Positions 1 to 8,581 of a DNA stretch of 64,000 nt are shown here, one piece after another (the first letter of the stretch is position 1; every line of letters starts with the position of its first letter). Position numbers and translations under genes: made by a program. Source of the stretch: Clostridiales bacterium (lineage in GTDB: Bacteria > Bacillota > Clostridia > Lachnospirales > Lachnospiraceae); assembly GCA_012520645.1 (NCBI GenBank), contig JAAYNV010000043.1, positions 79,728-143,727 on the forward strand, read 5' to 3'. The notes beneath the pieces were generated by a model. That model saw only the letters and a list, made by a program, of their open reading frames with translations, searched no databases and was not told the DNA's origin.

Positions 1-987
1 GCAGCGCTTGGAATACTGGAAAATCTGGATGGTATGGAAGCGCAGGATAAAGAGTTTAGAAAGGCGGATTTTTATCCGACAGCATTGCAGAGCGGAAAAT
101 ATAATGGCAGTCAGTATGCGCTCCCCTATGAGACTGTGCCGACATTGATGTTTGTCAACAAATCTCTGCTCAATCACGAAGGTTTTATGGTACCGGAATC
201 GGACTGGACATGGGAGGAAATGTATGATATCTGCAGTAAGGTGACAAGGGATCTGGACGGAGACGGGGTGCTGGATCAGTTTGGAACATATAATTACGGC
301 TGGCTGGAAGCCGCTTATTCCAATAATGTAAAGCTATTTGAAGAAGATGGAAGTATGGCGAATTTTACGGATCAGAATGTGACGGGTGCCGTAAAATTTG
401 CAAAAAGACTTTCGGATTTAAATCAGGGACAGAAGGTGACACAGGATGAGTTTGATGCCGGTTGTGTGGCATTTATGCCCCTTTCTTTTGCAAATTACAG
501 GACCTATAAGACATATCCATATAAAATCAAAAAATATACCACCTTCAAGTGGGATTGTATTGCACTTCCGTCAGGTGAAAATGGAGATAATTGTTCTCAG
601 TTGGATACACTGCTTATGGGGATATCCAAACAGAGCAGACATAAGGAATTGTCATGGGAACTACTTAAGATGTTTACCTATGACGAAGAGGTACAGATGG
701 ATATATTCCGCTACTCACAGGGAGCTTCTGTTCTGCGGGCTGTGACAAATTCCAAAGAGGCGGAGGCAATTCTGGCGGAAGATATGGATGACAGAGAGCA
801 GGTCATAAACAATACTCTGTTGGATATGGTGATTGAACAGGGGATTGTAGCTCCACATTTTAATGGATATAATGAAACGATGGCATATGCGGAGGGTGAA
901 GTAGATAAGATACTGAGCGAGGATAAGAATGTAGAGAGTACACTGAAGATTATACAGCGCAATGTAAATACAATGCTAAAACAATAG
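1..987 (+). CDS. Extracellular solute-binding protein, family 1 (5' end outside window)
   Basis: The frame is already open at base 1, so the gene starts upstream and its signal peptide is not visible; the ATG at 34 is an internal methionine. The visible 328 residues look like the carbohydrate-binding (SBP_bac_1) family: residues such as YALPYETVPTLMFVNKSLL and WTWEEMYDICSKV are typical of the hinge and ligand cleft of sugar-binding lipoproteins. A D-x-D-x-D-G calcium-like loop (DLDGDGVLDQFG) follows. It would capture a sugar or oligosaccharide outside the membrane for an ABC importer encoded upstream. A strong hairpin terminator follows, so it is probably the last gene of its operon and separate from the ribose-type importer downstream. 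The substrate cannot be told. Confidence 0.82.
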   Translation, partial: AALGILENLDGMEAQDKEFRKADFYPTALQSGKYNGSQYALPYETVPTLMFVNKSLLNHEGFMVPESDWTWEEMYDICSKVTRDLDGDGVLDQFGTYNYGWLEAAYSNNVKLFEEDGSMANFTDQNVTGAVKFAKRLSDLNQGQKVTQDEFDAGCVAFMPLSFANYRTYKTYPYKIKKYTTFKWDCIALPSGENGDNCSQLDTLLMGISKQSRHKELSWELLKMFTYDEEVQMDIFRYSQGASVLRAVTNSKEAEAILAEDMDDREQVINNTLLDMVIEQGIVAPHFNGYNETMAYAEGEVDKILSEDKNVESTLKIIQRNVNTMLKQ

Positions 988-1006
988 AGAGGAATGAAAA
1001 AATTAC

Positions 1007-1052
1007 AAATGTCACATGCACTTTGTTACAAAGTGCAGATGTGGCATTTTTC
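1007..1052 (+). terminator. Intrinsic terminator after the first binding-protein gene
   Basis: A long stem pairs 1007-1025 with 1029-1049 (AATGTCACAT and CACTTTG against CAAAGTG and ATGTGGCATT, three-base loop TTA, one small bulge) and is followed by a T-run. It separates the first binding-protein gene from the sugar importer operon. Confidence 0.8.
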
Positions 1053-1146
1053 CTTTTCCCATATAATTATCTTGTAACAAAACAAAAGACCGGACAGCCA
1101 AGAATCAGTTCGGTAAAGCGGAAAAAAACCAGATGGGAGAGAAAGT

Positions 1147-2193
1147 ATGAAGAAAAAAGTATTGAGCGCAGTACTCTGTATGAGCATGGTATTTGCAATG
1201 CTGACAGGATGTGGCAAAGAGGCAGCTCCGGTGGCAGAGGAGGCACAGCAGGAAACCAAACAGGAGACAGTTGAGAAAACTGCCGAAGAGGCAGTGGAAA
1301 AGGCAACTGAAGAGGCAGCGGCAGCAGGTGAGAAAGAACATTATACATTCGGATATACTTGTATGGATGGAACGAATCCTTTCTTTGTAATATTGGAAAA
1401 GACAATCCGTGAGAGAGTGGAAGAGAACGGTGATACTTTGATTACAACCGATCCGGCCAATGATGTTTCCTTACAGATTACCCAGATTGAGGACATGATT
1501 TCGCAGGGGATTGATGCAATCTTTTTAAATCCGGCAGAAGCAGAAGGTATTCTTCCGGCACTTGACCAGTTAAAAGAAGCAGGAATACCGATTATCAACT
1601 TTGATACCGAAGTAGCAGATATGCCCTATGTGGCATCTTATGCGGGATCGGACAACTACAATGCAGGTAAGGTGTGTGGTGAGGACCTTGTGAAGAAATG
1701 CCCGAATGGTGGTGACATCATTGTACTGGATTCCCCGACTATGAATTCCGTAGTAGACAGAACCAACGGTTTTTTGGATGCGATCGAAGGTAAGGGCTTT
1801 AATATCGTAGCACAGCAGGATGCCAAGGGTAATCTGGAGGTTTCCATGGGAATTGCTGAAGATTTATTACAGGCACACGGTGATGTTGTTGCAATTTTTG
1901 GCGGAAATGATCCGACAGCACTCGGGGCACTGGCAGCAGCAAATGCAGCAGGTCTTACGGACTGCATGATCTACGGTGTAGACGGTTCTCCGGATATTAA
2001 GGCTGAGTTAGCATCCGGTGAATCTCTGATTGAAGGAACCGGTGCTCAGTCTCCGATCAGCATTGCAAACACATCAGTAGATATCATGTACAAAATGATG
2101 GCTGGTGAGGAAATTGAAGATCGTTATCCGGTAGAAACATTCCTCATTACATCTGATAATGTATCCGAATATGGAACAGACGGATGGCAGTAA
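1147..2193 (+). CDS. Sugar ABC transporter substrate-binding lipoprotein (RbsB-like)
   Basis: This 348-residue protein begins with a lipoprotein signal (basic MKKK, hydrophobic stretch, lipobox LTGC with Cys22), so it should be anchored on the outer face of the membrane. An Ala/Glu-rich linker (about residues 25-60) precedes a periplasmic-binding-protein type 1 fold (peripl_BP_4): GTNPFFVILEKTIRERVEENG near the start and a late VDGSPDIKAELASGE segment. It would bind a monosaccharide and deliver it to the ATPase and permease encoded next. GGGAGAGAAAGT supplies the ribosome site. The exact sugar is not evident; ribose, galactose and xylose binders all share this fold. Confidence 0.9.
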   Translation: MKKKVLSAVLCMSMVFAMLTGCGKEAAPVAEEAQQETKQETVEKTAEEAVEKATEEAAAAGEKEHYTFGYTCMDGTNPFFVILEKTIRERVEENGDTLITTDPANDVSLQITQIEDMISQGIDAIFLNPAEAEGILPALDQLKEAGIPIINFDTEVADMPYVASYAGSDNYNAGKVCGEDLVKKCPNGGDIIVLDSPTMNSVVDRTNGFLDAIEGKGFNIVAQQDAKGNLEVSMGIAEDLLQAHGDVVAIFGGNDPTALGALAAANAAGLTDCMIYGVDGSPDIKAELASGESLIEGTGAQSPISIANTSVDIMYKMMAGEEIEDRYPVETFLITSDNVSEYGTDGWQ

Positions 2194-2238
2194 AACGGAA
2201 ATGAATATGTGATTTCTTAAGAAGTCAGCATAATAGAA

Positions 2239-2280
2239 GAAAAGTGCTTTACAGACAAAGCGGTAAGGCACTTTTCTTTC
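2239..2280 (+). terminator. Intercistronic hairpin with T-rich tail
   Basis: A 14-bp stem pairs 2239-2252 with 2263-2276 (GAAAAGTGCTTTAC with GTAAGGCACTTTTC, one G-T pair) and runs into TTTCTTTCT. Lying between the binding-protein gene and its ATPase, it probably acts as a partial terminator or RNA stabiliser, giving more binding protein than transporter. This is a common arrangement in binding-protein operons. Confidence 0.7.
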
Positions 2281-2302
2281 TAAGAAAGAAGCAGGTGGTC
2301 AC

Positions 2303-3787
2303 TTGAGCGGAAATGTATTATTACAGATGAAAAACATACACAAACAGTTTCCGGGTGTGTATGCCTTAAAGGATATTAATTTTGAATTGCGCGCCGGAGA
2401 AGTTCATGCGCTATTGGGTGAAAATGGGGCAGGAAAGTCAACACTGATCAAGGTGCTCGGTGGTATTTATGAAGCAGATCAGGGTGAAATTTTGATTGAA
2501 GGACAAAAGGTCGAAATACACGATGTCCTTTCCGCGCAGAGAAATGGTATTGCCATTATCCATCAGGAACTGGTTTTGGTTCCGCATATGACGGTGGCAG
2601 AGAATATATTCTTAGGCAGGGAGAAGAAAAAGGGTACTTTTGTCAATCAGGACAAAATGGTAGAGGAAGCGCAGAGACTTCTGGATACTTATCAAATGAA
2701 TATTGAAGCAGATATGCTGATCAAGGATCTGACGATTGCACAGCAGCAGATGGTTGAAATTGTGAAAGCAATCTCCTTTCAGTCAAAAATTTTGGTCATG
2801 GATGAGCCAACCTCTTCTATTTCGGACAAAGAGGTAGCCTTCCTGTTTGAAACGATGCGTACTCTGACCAAAAAAGGTGTGGGTATTATTTATATTTCTC
2901 ACAAGATGAGTGAGTTAGAGGAAATCTGTGACCGCGTCACTGTGATGCGTGATGGAACATATGTTGGCACAGAAACAGTAAAGGAAACAAACAAAGATAA
3001 ACTGATTGCCATGATGGTTGGGCGTGAATTGGAGAATTATTATATAAGAGACTATCAGAAAGCAACAGAGGTGTTGCTTAAGTGTGAGAATATTTCAGAT
3101 GGAAATATGGCTCGGGGCGCCAGCTTTGAATTGAGAAAGGGTGAAATCATTGGTTTTGCAGGATTGGTTGGGGCAGGCAGAAGTGAGGTTATGAAATGTT
3201 TGTTTGGGCTGACCAAGAAATACACCGGAAAGATTTATCTGGAAGGCAGAGAAGTTAAGATTACCTCCCCGGTACAAGCTATGAAAGCAGGCATTGCACT
3301 GGTACCGGAGGATCGAAAGCTGGAAGGCATTTATAAGGTGCAGAGTGTAAAATTTAATTCTACCATAGAAGTATTAAACCGGTTTATACATGGAATATTC
3401 GTGGATGAAGTGGAGGAAGGGAAAATTACACAAAAATATATAGATATGATGGATACAAAAACTCCGAATATGGATCAGCTTATTGGAAACCTGTCGGGTG
3501 GTAACCAACAGAAGGTCATGATTGGAAGATGGCTGGCCACAGATCCAAAGGTACTGATTTTGGATGAGCCGACCCGTGGTGTGGATGTCAAGGCCAAATC
3601 GGAAATTTATGCAATTATGAATGAATTGGTAAAGGGTGGCATGTCCATTATCATGATTTCCTCGGAATTGCCGGAAATTATCAATATGAGTGACAGAGTA
3701 TATGTCATGGCAGGCGGAAAGGTACAGGGATGCCTGAGCCATGAAGAAGTTTCTCAGGAACGCATTATGCATATGGCAGCCATTTAA
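2303..3787 (+). CDS. Sugar ABC transporter ATP-binding protein (RbsA/MglA type)
   Basis: A double ABC ATPase of 494 residues, the usual length for RbsA/MglA. The N-terminal half has Walker A GENGAGKST, the Walker B/switch segment MDEPTSSI and an H-loop (ISHKMSE). The C-terminal half has a degenerate Walker A (GLVGAGRSE), signature LSGGNQQK and Walker B LILDEPTRGVD. This asymmetry is normal in the family. I take the TTG at 2303 as start because AGGTGG lies just upstream; the first in-frame ATG is 2327. It energises import of the sugar bound by the preceding lipoprotein through the next gene's permease. Confidence 0.92.
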   Translation: MSGNVLLQMKNIHKQFPGVYALKDINFELRAGEVHALLGENGAGKSTLIKVLGGIYEADQGEILIEGQKVEIHDVLSAQRNGIAIIHQELVLVPHMTVAENIFLGREKKKGTFVNQDKMVEEAQRLLDTYQMNIEADMLIKDLTIAQQQMVEIVKAISFQSKILVMDEPTSSISDKEVAFLFETMRTLTKKGVGIIYISHKMSELEEICDRVTVMRDGTYVGTETVKETNKDKLIAMMVGRELENYYIRDYQKATEVLLKCENISDGNMARGASFELRKGEIIGFAGLVGAGRSEVMKCLFGLTKKYTGKIYLEGREVKITSPVQAMKAGIALVPEDRKLEGIYKVQSVKFNSTIEVLNRFIHGIFVDEVEEGKITQKYIDMMDTKTPNMDQLIGNLSGGNQQKVMIGRWLATDPKVLILDEPTRGVDVKAKSEIYAIMNELVKGGMSIIMISSELPEIINMSDRVYVMAGGKVQGCLSHEEVSQERIMHMAAI

Positions 3788-3798
3788 AGGAGGAGCAG

Positions 3799-4752
3799 AT
3801 GAAAAAAGTTAAAACTTATTTTAAAGATAATTTAGGAATTATTGCTGCATTTCTGGTACTGTGCATTTTCCTGTCCGTAAATCCGGAAACAAGAAGTTCC
3901 TTTTTTACAACGAAGAATCTGTTTAATGTACTCAGACAGATTTCTACGAACCTGTATCTGGCATGCGGTATGACCATGGTCATTATTTTGGGCGGAATTG
4001 ATCTGTCGGTAGGATCAATCATTGCATTGTCAGGATGTATTGCAGCAGGATGTGTATCCCGTTATAATATGCCGATTGCAGTGGCAATTTTAATTGGTCT
4101 GTTAGTGGGACTTGCGGTCGGTATGTTCAATGGACTTGTAATTTCCAAAACAACAATTCCACCGTTTATTGTGACATTGGCGACCATGAATATTGCAAAG
4201 GGATTTGCCTATGTTTATACCGGCGGTTCACCGGTGCGTGTCGTAACGAAGGAGTGGCAGTTTATCGGAGCAGGCTATATAGGACCTTTTCCGACTCCGG
4301 TTGTCATTTTGATACTGGTTCTTATTATCACGGCAATTCTTATGAATAAGACAAAGCTTGGACGTCATATGTATGCAGTCGGAGGCAACCAACAGGCGGC
4401 GGAATTTTCGGGAATCAATGTGGCAAAAGTAAAATTCTGCATCCATGCTTTTTCCGGTCTGATGGCAGGTTTGGCAGGTATCGTACTTGCCTCCCGTATG
4501 TATTCTGGGCAGCCGACAGCAGGAGACGGTGCAGAAATGGATGCTATTGCAGCCGTTGTAGTAGGTGGTACAAGTATGGCAGGCGGCAGCGGTAAAATTG
4601 GTGGAACCATTATCGGCGGACTGATTATTGGAGTATTAAATAACGGACTGAACCTGTTGAATGTCAATTCCTTTTGGCAGTACGTAGTAAAGGGCGTTGT
4701 TATCTTACTGGCAGTATTCCTTGATTACATACGAAACAAAAAAACAAAATAA
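3799..4752 (+). CDS. Sugar ABC transporter permease (RbsC-like)
   Basis: A 317-residue, strongly hydrophobic protein with many membrane segments of the BPD_transp_2 family. It carries the family's conserved ILGGIDLSVGSI segment near residue 65 and a late GGTSMAGGSGKIGGTIIGG segment near 255. It forms the membrane channel of the importer with the two preceding genes; AAAGGAGG lies a few bases before its ATG, 11 bases after the ATPase stop. A strong terminator ends the operon. Confidence 0.93.
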   Translation: MKKVKTYFKDNLGIIAAFLVLCIFLSVNPETRSSFFTTKNLFNVLRQISTNLYLACGMTMVIILGGIDLSVGSIIALSGCIAAGCVSRYNMPIAVAILIGLLVGLAVGMFNGLVISKTTIPPFIVTLATMNIAKGFAYVYTGGSPVRVVTKEWQFIGAGYIGPFPTPVVILILVLIITAILMNKTKLGRHMYAVGGNQQAAEFSGINVAKVKFCIHAFSGLMAGLAGIVLASRMYSGQPTAGDGAEMDAIAAVVVGGTSMAGGSGKIGGTIIGGLIIGVLNNGLNLLNVNSFWQYVVKGVVILLAVFLDYIRNKKTK

Positions 4753-4779
4753 AAAATCCTATACAGGAGCAGAAGTATA

Positions 4780-4815
4780 GGGTGTCAAGAAAAAATACTT
4801 GACACCCCATTTTAT
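4780..4815 (+). terminator. Intrinsic terminator of the sugar importer operon
   Basis: A perfect 10-bp stem (GGGTGTCAAG 4780-4789, CTTGACACCC 4798-4807) is followed by CATTTTATTT. Its right arm contains the -35 box of the next promoter. Confidence 0.85.
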
Positions 4816-4827
4816 TTCGTGTAAGAT
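4799..4827 (+). promoter_or_regulatory. Sigma-A promoter for the ylxM-ffh operon
   Basis: TTGACA at 4799-4804, a 17-bp spacer, then TAAGAT at 4822-4827. The -35 box sits inside the right arm of the preceding terminator, so terminator and promoter share DNA. Confidence 0.78.
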
Positions 4828-4845
4828 AACCAAGGTGACAAAAAT

Positions 4846-5160
4846 ATGGAAAGAATTGTAGAACAAGGATTTTTATATGATTTTTATGGAGAACTTCTGA
4901 CTGAGCACCAGAGGCAGATTTATGAGGATGCCATATTTGGTGATATGTCCTTAAGTGAGATTGCCCAACAGCATGGAATCAGCAGGCAGGGAGTTCACGA
5001 TCTGCTCAGGCGGTGCGACAAAATCTTAAGTGATTATGAGAGCAAACTCCATCTGGTATCCCGTTTTACAATTATTAAGAACAAAATTGAGCAGATCAAC
5101 GCAGTCACAACGCAGGAGGCAGTGAAAAAGCTGTCGAATGAAATCTTGGAGGAACTTTAG
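4846..5160 (+). CDS. ylxM: Putative helix-turn-helix protein YlxM (UPF0122)
   Basis: A 104-residue protein with the YlxM/p13 pattern: YDFYGELLTEHQRQIYEDAIFGDMSLSEIAQQHGISRQGV, a sigma-70 region-4-like helix-turn-helix, then a Leu/Lys-rich helical C-terminus. YlxM is encoded just before ffh in most Firmicutes and has been linked to the signal recognition particle. Here the ylxM stop and the ffh ATG are five bases apart. AAGGTGAC supplies the ribosome site. Confidence 0.9.
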   Translation: MERIVEQGFLYDFYGELLTEHQRQIYEDAIFGDMSLSEIAQQHGISRQGVHDLLRRCDKILSDYESKLHLVSRFTIIKNKIEQINAVTTQEAVKKLSNEILEEL

Positions 5161-5165
5161 GGCGC

Positions 5166-6542
5166 ATGGCATTTGAGAGTTTAACCGATAAACTGCAGAA
5201 TGTATTCAAGAACTTAAGAGGTAAAGGACGTTTAACGGAAGAGGACGTAAAGACCGCCTTAAAGGAGGTCAAGCTGGCATTACTGGAAGCGGACGTAAAT
5301 TTTAAGGTCGTGAAGCAGTTTGTCAAGTCTGTGGAAGAACGGGCAATCGGTTCGGATGTTATGAATGGTCTGAATCCGGGACAGATGGTCATCAAGATTG
5401 TAAATGAAGAGATGACTGCACTTATGGGTTCTGAGACGACAGAGCTTGCACTACAGCCGGGAAAAGCGATTACTGTTATAATGATGTGTGGACTGCAGGG
5501 TGCAGGTAAGACGACCACCACAGCTAAGATTGCAGGAAAACTTAAGTTGAAAGGCAAGAAGCCTTTGCTGGTAGCGTGTGATGTATACCGTCCTGCAGCA
5601 ATTAAACAGTTACAGGTAAACGGGGAAAAACAGCAGGTGGATGTATTCTCCATGGGAGAGAATCATAAGCCTGTCAACATCGCCAAGGCAGCAATGGAGC
5701 ATGCGCAGAAGAATGGACATAACGTTGTGATTCTGGATACTGCCGGACGGCTTCATATTGATGAAGCAATGATGGAAGAACTGCAGGAGATTAAAGCAAA
5801 TGTAGAAATCCATCAGACGCTTTTGGTAGTGGATGCCATGACCGGACAGGATGCGGTCAATGTGGCAAAGGAATTTGATGAGAAGGTCGGCGTAGACGGA
5901 GTTGTATTGTCTAAGATGGATGGCGATACGAGAGGTGGTGCGGCGCTTTCGGTTAAAGCGGTCACCGGGAAACCGATTTTATTTGTCGGAATGGGTGAGA
6001 AATTATCGGATCTGGAGCAGTTTTATCCGGATCGGATGGCGGGTCGCATCCTTGGCATGGGAGATGTCCTTTCCCTGATTGACAAGGTACAGGCCAATAT
6101 GGACATAGATGCGGACAAAGAAAAAGAGATGGCCGCAAAAATGAAAAAGGGAAAGTTCGATTTTGAGGACTATCTGGAAAGCATGAAGCAGATGCGCAAG
6201 ATGGGCGGACTGACCAGTATTTTAAGCATGCTTCCCGGTGTGGGAGCAAACATGGGCGATATTGAGTCCATGATTGATGAGAAACAGATGGCGAGAATGG
6301 AGGCGATTGTTTTAAGTATGACGCCTGCAGAACGTCAGAATCCCAAACTCTTAAATCCGGGCAGAAAGCATCGGATTGCGAAGGGAGCAGGCGTGGACAT
6401 CAGTGTTGTAAATCGTTTCATCAAACAGTTCGAACAGGGACAGAAGATGATGAAGCAGATGCCGGGTATGATGGGCGGCAGAAAAGGCCGGGGAATGTTC
6501 TCCGGAGGAATGGGATTACCGAAAGGAAAATTTCCGTTTTAA
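5166..6542 (+). CDS. ffh: Signal recognition particle protein Ffh
   Basis: Full-length 458-residue SRP54 GTPase. It has an N-domain (about residues 1-85), a G-domain with P-loop GLQGAGKTTTTAKIAG, the DTAGRLH G3 motif and SKMDGDTRGG, and a Met-rich M-domain ending KMMKQMPGMMGGRKGRG that binds SRP RNA and signal sequences. With the SRP RNA it targets nascent membrane and secreted proteins. It is co-transcribed with ylxM and precedes rpsP, the standard Firmicutes order. Confidence 0.97.
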   Translation: MAFESLTDKLQNVFKNLRGKGRLTEEDVKTALKEVKLALLEADVNFKVVKQFVKSVEERAIGSDVMNGLNPGQMVIKIVNEEMTALMGSETTELALQPGKAITVIMMCGLQGAGKTTTTAKIAGKLKLKGKKPLLVACDVYRPAAIKQLQVNGEKQQVDVFSMGENHKPVNIAKAAMEHAQKNGHNVVILDTAGRLHIDEAMMEELQEIKANVEIHQTLLVVDAMTGQDAVNVAKEFDEKVGVDGVVLSKMDGDTRGGAALSVKAVTGKPILFVGMGEKLSDLEQFYPDRMAGRILGMGDVLSLIDKVQANMDIDADKEKEMAAKMKKGKFDFEDYLESMKQMRKMGGLTSILSMLPGVGANMGDIESMIDEKQMARMEAIVLSMTPAERQNPKLLNPGRKHRIAKGAGVDISVVNRFIKQFEQGQKMMKQMPGMMGGRKGRGMFSGGMGLPKGKFPF

Positions 6543-6606
6543 TGCCCCCTTAACCATAAACTTTTAAATTATTTTATTTTTCAAATTTATTGGAGGTAAG
6601 AAAGAA

Positions 6607-6852
6607 ATGGCAGTAAAAATCAGATTAAGAAGAATGGGACAGAAGAAAGCACCTTTTTATAGAATTATCGTTGCAGATTCCAGATCCCCGAGAGACGGCA
6701 GATTTATCGAAGAAATCGGTACATTTGATCCGACTACCGATCCGAGTACATTCAAGGTAGATGAGGAACTTGCTAAGAAGTGGCTTGCAAACGGTGCACA
6801 GCCGACAGAAGTTGTAAACAAGATTTTCAAGCAGGCTGGTATTGTAAAATAA
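6607..6852 (+). CDS. rpsP: 30S ribosomal protein S16
   Basis: An 81-residue S16 protein ([20 protein letters not shown], then [18 protein letters not shown]) of normal length. It binds 16S rRNA during early assembly of the small subunit. TTGGAGGTAAG before the ATG is a strong ribosome site. The 64-base AT-rich gap from ffh shows no terminator, so it is probably transcribed with ffh. Confidence 0.97.
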   Translation: MAVKIRLRRMGQKKAPFYRIIVADSRSPRDGRFIEEIGTFDPTTDPSTFKVDEELAKKWLANGAQPTEVVNKIFKQAGIVK

Positions 6853-6888
6853 GAAACTGTTTGTCTGAAAAGCTTTTGGAGGTGGACT

Positions 6889-7116
6889 ATGAAGGAATTA
6901 GTTGAGGTAATTGCAAAAGCGCTTGTTGACAATCCGGATGAAGTAGTCGTGACCGAGAAAGAAAACGGTAAGAACGTGACAATCGAACTTCATGTTGCAC
7001 AGCCTGATATGGGTAAGGTGATTGGCAAACAGGGACGTATTGCAAAGGCAATCCGTTCTGTAGTGAAGGCGGCGTCATCCAAAGACAATAAGAAAGTAGA
7101 TGTAGAGATTATCTAA
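6889..7116 (+). CDS. khpA: KH-domain RNA-binding protein KhpA (YlqC)
   Basis: A 75-residue single-KH-domain protein with the GxxG loop in MGKVIGKQGRIAKAI. KhpA and KhpB form a small-RNA/mRNA-binding pair that affects cell division and elongation in related Firmicutes. Its place between rpsP and rimM is conserved. TTTTGGAGGTGGACT supplies the ribosome site; a hairpin terminator follows. Confidence 0.93.
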   Translation: MKELVEVIAKALVDNPDEVVVTEKENGKNVTIELHVAQPDMGKVIGKQGRIAKAIRSVVKAASSKDNKKVDVEII

Positions 7117-7122
7117 TGAAAG

Positions 7123-7153
7123 GCACCCGGTATAGAGCCGGGTGCTTTATTTC
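7123..7153 (+). terminator. Hairpin terminator after khpA
   Basis: GCACCCGG (7123-7130) pairs with CCGGGTGC (7138-7145) and is followed by TTTATTTC. No clear promoter lies between it and rimM, so it may be leaky and only lower expression of the genes that follow. Confidence 0.7.
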
Positions 7154-7156
7154 ACG

Positions 7157-7176
7157 TAAGGATGGCCTGCGAAGCG
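7157..7176 (+). repeat. Copy 1 of a 20-base intergenic repeat
   Basis: TAAGGATGGCCTGCGAAGCG, 17 of 20 bases identical to 11369-11388. Both copies sit just after a hairpin terminator and before the next gene of the same ribosomal block. Confidence 0.45.
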
Positions 7177-7203
7177 AGGCGGCTGTTGTTGAAAGAGGTG
7201 TAT

Positions 7204-7713
7204 ATGGAAGAATTTTTTCAAATCGGGGTTATTTCCTCCACCCATGGGGTCAGAGGCGAAGTTAAGGTGTTCCCTACCACCGATGATGTAAAGCGTTTTA
7301 AAAAATGTAAAGAGGTTTTGCTTGATACCGGAAAAGAGAGAATTACTCTGGAAGTAGAAGGTGTGAAGTTTTTTAAGCAGTTTGCCATTTTGAAATTCAA
7401 AGGTATCGACACACTCAATGATGTGGAAAAATATAAGGGTAAGAGTCTGATCGTACCGCGAAAGGATGCGGTGCGACTTCGTAAGGATGAATACTTTGTT
7501 GCGGATTTGATCGGTGTACAAATCTATAATGAGGATGAACAGAAAATCGGTATCTTAAAGGATGTGCTTGAAACAGGAGCAAATGACGTTTATGTAATTG
7601 CGCTGGATGACGGGCGGGAATTGCTGCTCCCGGCAATCAAGGAGTGTGTTCTGGAAGTGAGAATTGAAGAACAGTATATGAGGATTCATATACTGGATGG
7701 ATTGTTAGACTAG
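7204..7713 (+). CDS. rimM: Ribosome maturation factor RimM
   Basis: A 169-residue RimM. The N-terminal domain (EEFFQIGVISSTHGVRGEVKVFP) and the C-terminal PRC-barrel (LIGVQIYNEDEQKIGILKDV and ELLLPAIKECVLEV) are both present. It helps mature the 30S head and binds S19. I start at ATG 7204 because GAAAGAGGTG is correctly placed and the protein then matches the family's usual N-terminus; the frame is open from ATG 7162 but that would add an Arg/Leu-rich tail encoded by the repeat. Confidence 0.94.
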   Translation: MEEFFQIGVISSTHGVRGEVKVFPTTDDVKRFKKCKEVLLDTGKERITLEVEGVKFFKQFAILKFKGIDTLNDVEKYKGKSLIVPRKDAVRLRKDEYFVADLIGVQIYNEDEQKIGILKDVLETGANDVYVIALDDGRELLLPAIKECVLEVRIEEQYMRIHILDGLLD

Positions 7714-7740
7714 CAGAAAATAAATGGAAGGAAAATGGGA

Positions 7741-8553
7741 ATGGCAGGAGAAAGAATACAACTGGATGGTCTGATTAACACAAGGGATTTAGGTGGATAC
7801 CGGACAAGAGACGGCAGAAGATTAAAGAAAAAGCGTGTTCTTCGAAGCGGTGCTCTTTGTATCGCGACCGAGCAGGATATTCAGATTCTGACAAAGCAGT
7901 ACGAATTAAAGAAAATCATAGACTTTCGGACCAAAACCGAGCGGGTACAAAAACCGGATCCGGAAATTATGGGTGTGGACTATGTCGTAAACGAAATTCT
8001 GCAGGAGGCCCAGCTGGGAATTACCCATGAAGGAGAAAAAAGACCGACGGAGCTGCTTGCATCCATGATTGCAATGTGCAGAGAAGTAGGGGAAAGGGCA
8101 GAACAGTATCTGGCAGGACTTTATCCTAAACTGGTCACCGATGAAAACTGTATCCGGGGCTACAGACGCTTTTTTGAAATTCTGCTTACCCAGCAAGAAG
8201 GAGCTGTGCTGTATCACTGCTCCGAAGGAAAGGACAGAGTAGGAACAGCAACGGCGCTTTTTTTAAGTGCTCTTGGTGTAGAAAGAGAGGTCATCTTATC
8301 GGATTACCTGCTTACCAATGATTATACAGAGGAAAAACGAAGAGACATCTATGAAAAGATGAAAGAGAAGACCCCGGAGGAACCGGGACTTGCGGAGAGG
8401 TTTCTGATTTTAAACAGTGTCCACAGAAGCTATCTAGAATCGTTGTTTGATACGATTGATCAAAGATACGGTTCCATGGACTGTTTCCTGCAGGATCAGA
8501 TGGGCTTGGTGGAAGAGAAAAGGGACAGGCTGCAGCAGATGTATCTGGAATAA
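7741..8553 (+). CDS. Tyrosine-protein phosphatase family protein
   Basis: About 270 residues with the Y_phosphatase3 layout: NTRDLGGYRTRDGR near the start, IIDFRTKTE, and the P-loop HCSEGKDRVGTATALFL, whose Cys and Arg form the phosphatase site (family HCxxGKDRTG). It is probably a cytoplasmic tyrosine or phosphoinositide-type phosphatase; the substrate is unknown. The GGAAGG ribosome site is nine bases from ATG 7741 but only three from the alternative ATG 7735, so I prefer 7741. It interrupts the usual rimM-trmD adjacency. Confidence 0.87.
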   Translation: MAGERIQLDGLINTRDLGGYRTRDGRRLKKKRVLRSGALCIATEQDIQILTKQYELKKIIDFRTKTERVQKPDPEIMGVDYVVNEILQEAQLGITHEGEKRPTELLASMIAMCREVGERAEQYLAGLYPKLVTDENCIRGYRRFFEILLTQQEGAVLYHCSEGKDRVGTATALFLSALGVEREVILSDYLLTNDYTEEKRRDIYEKMKEKTPEEPGLAERFLILNSVHRSYLESLFDTIDQRYGSMDCFLQDQMGLVEEKRDRLQQMYLE

Positions 8554-8581
8554 TATGGTTTTGTGAAAAACAGGCGATCCG

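Noticed and set aside
34..987. ATG 34 as the start of the first gene
   Set aside because: The frame is open to base 1 and the protein lacks a signal peptide at that point, so the true start is outside the window.
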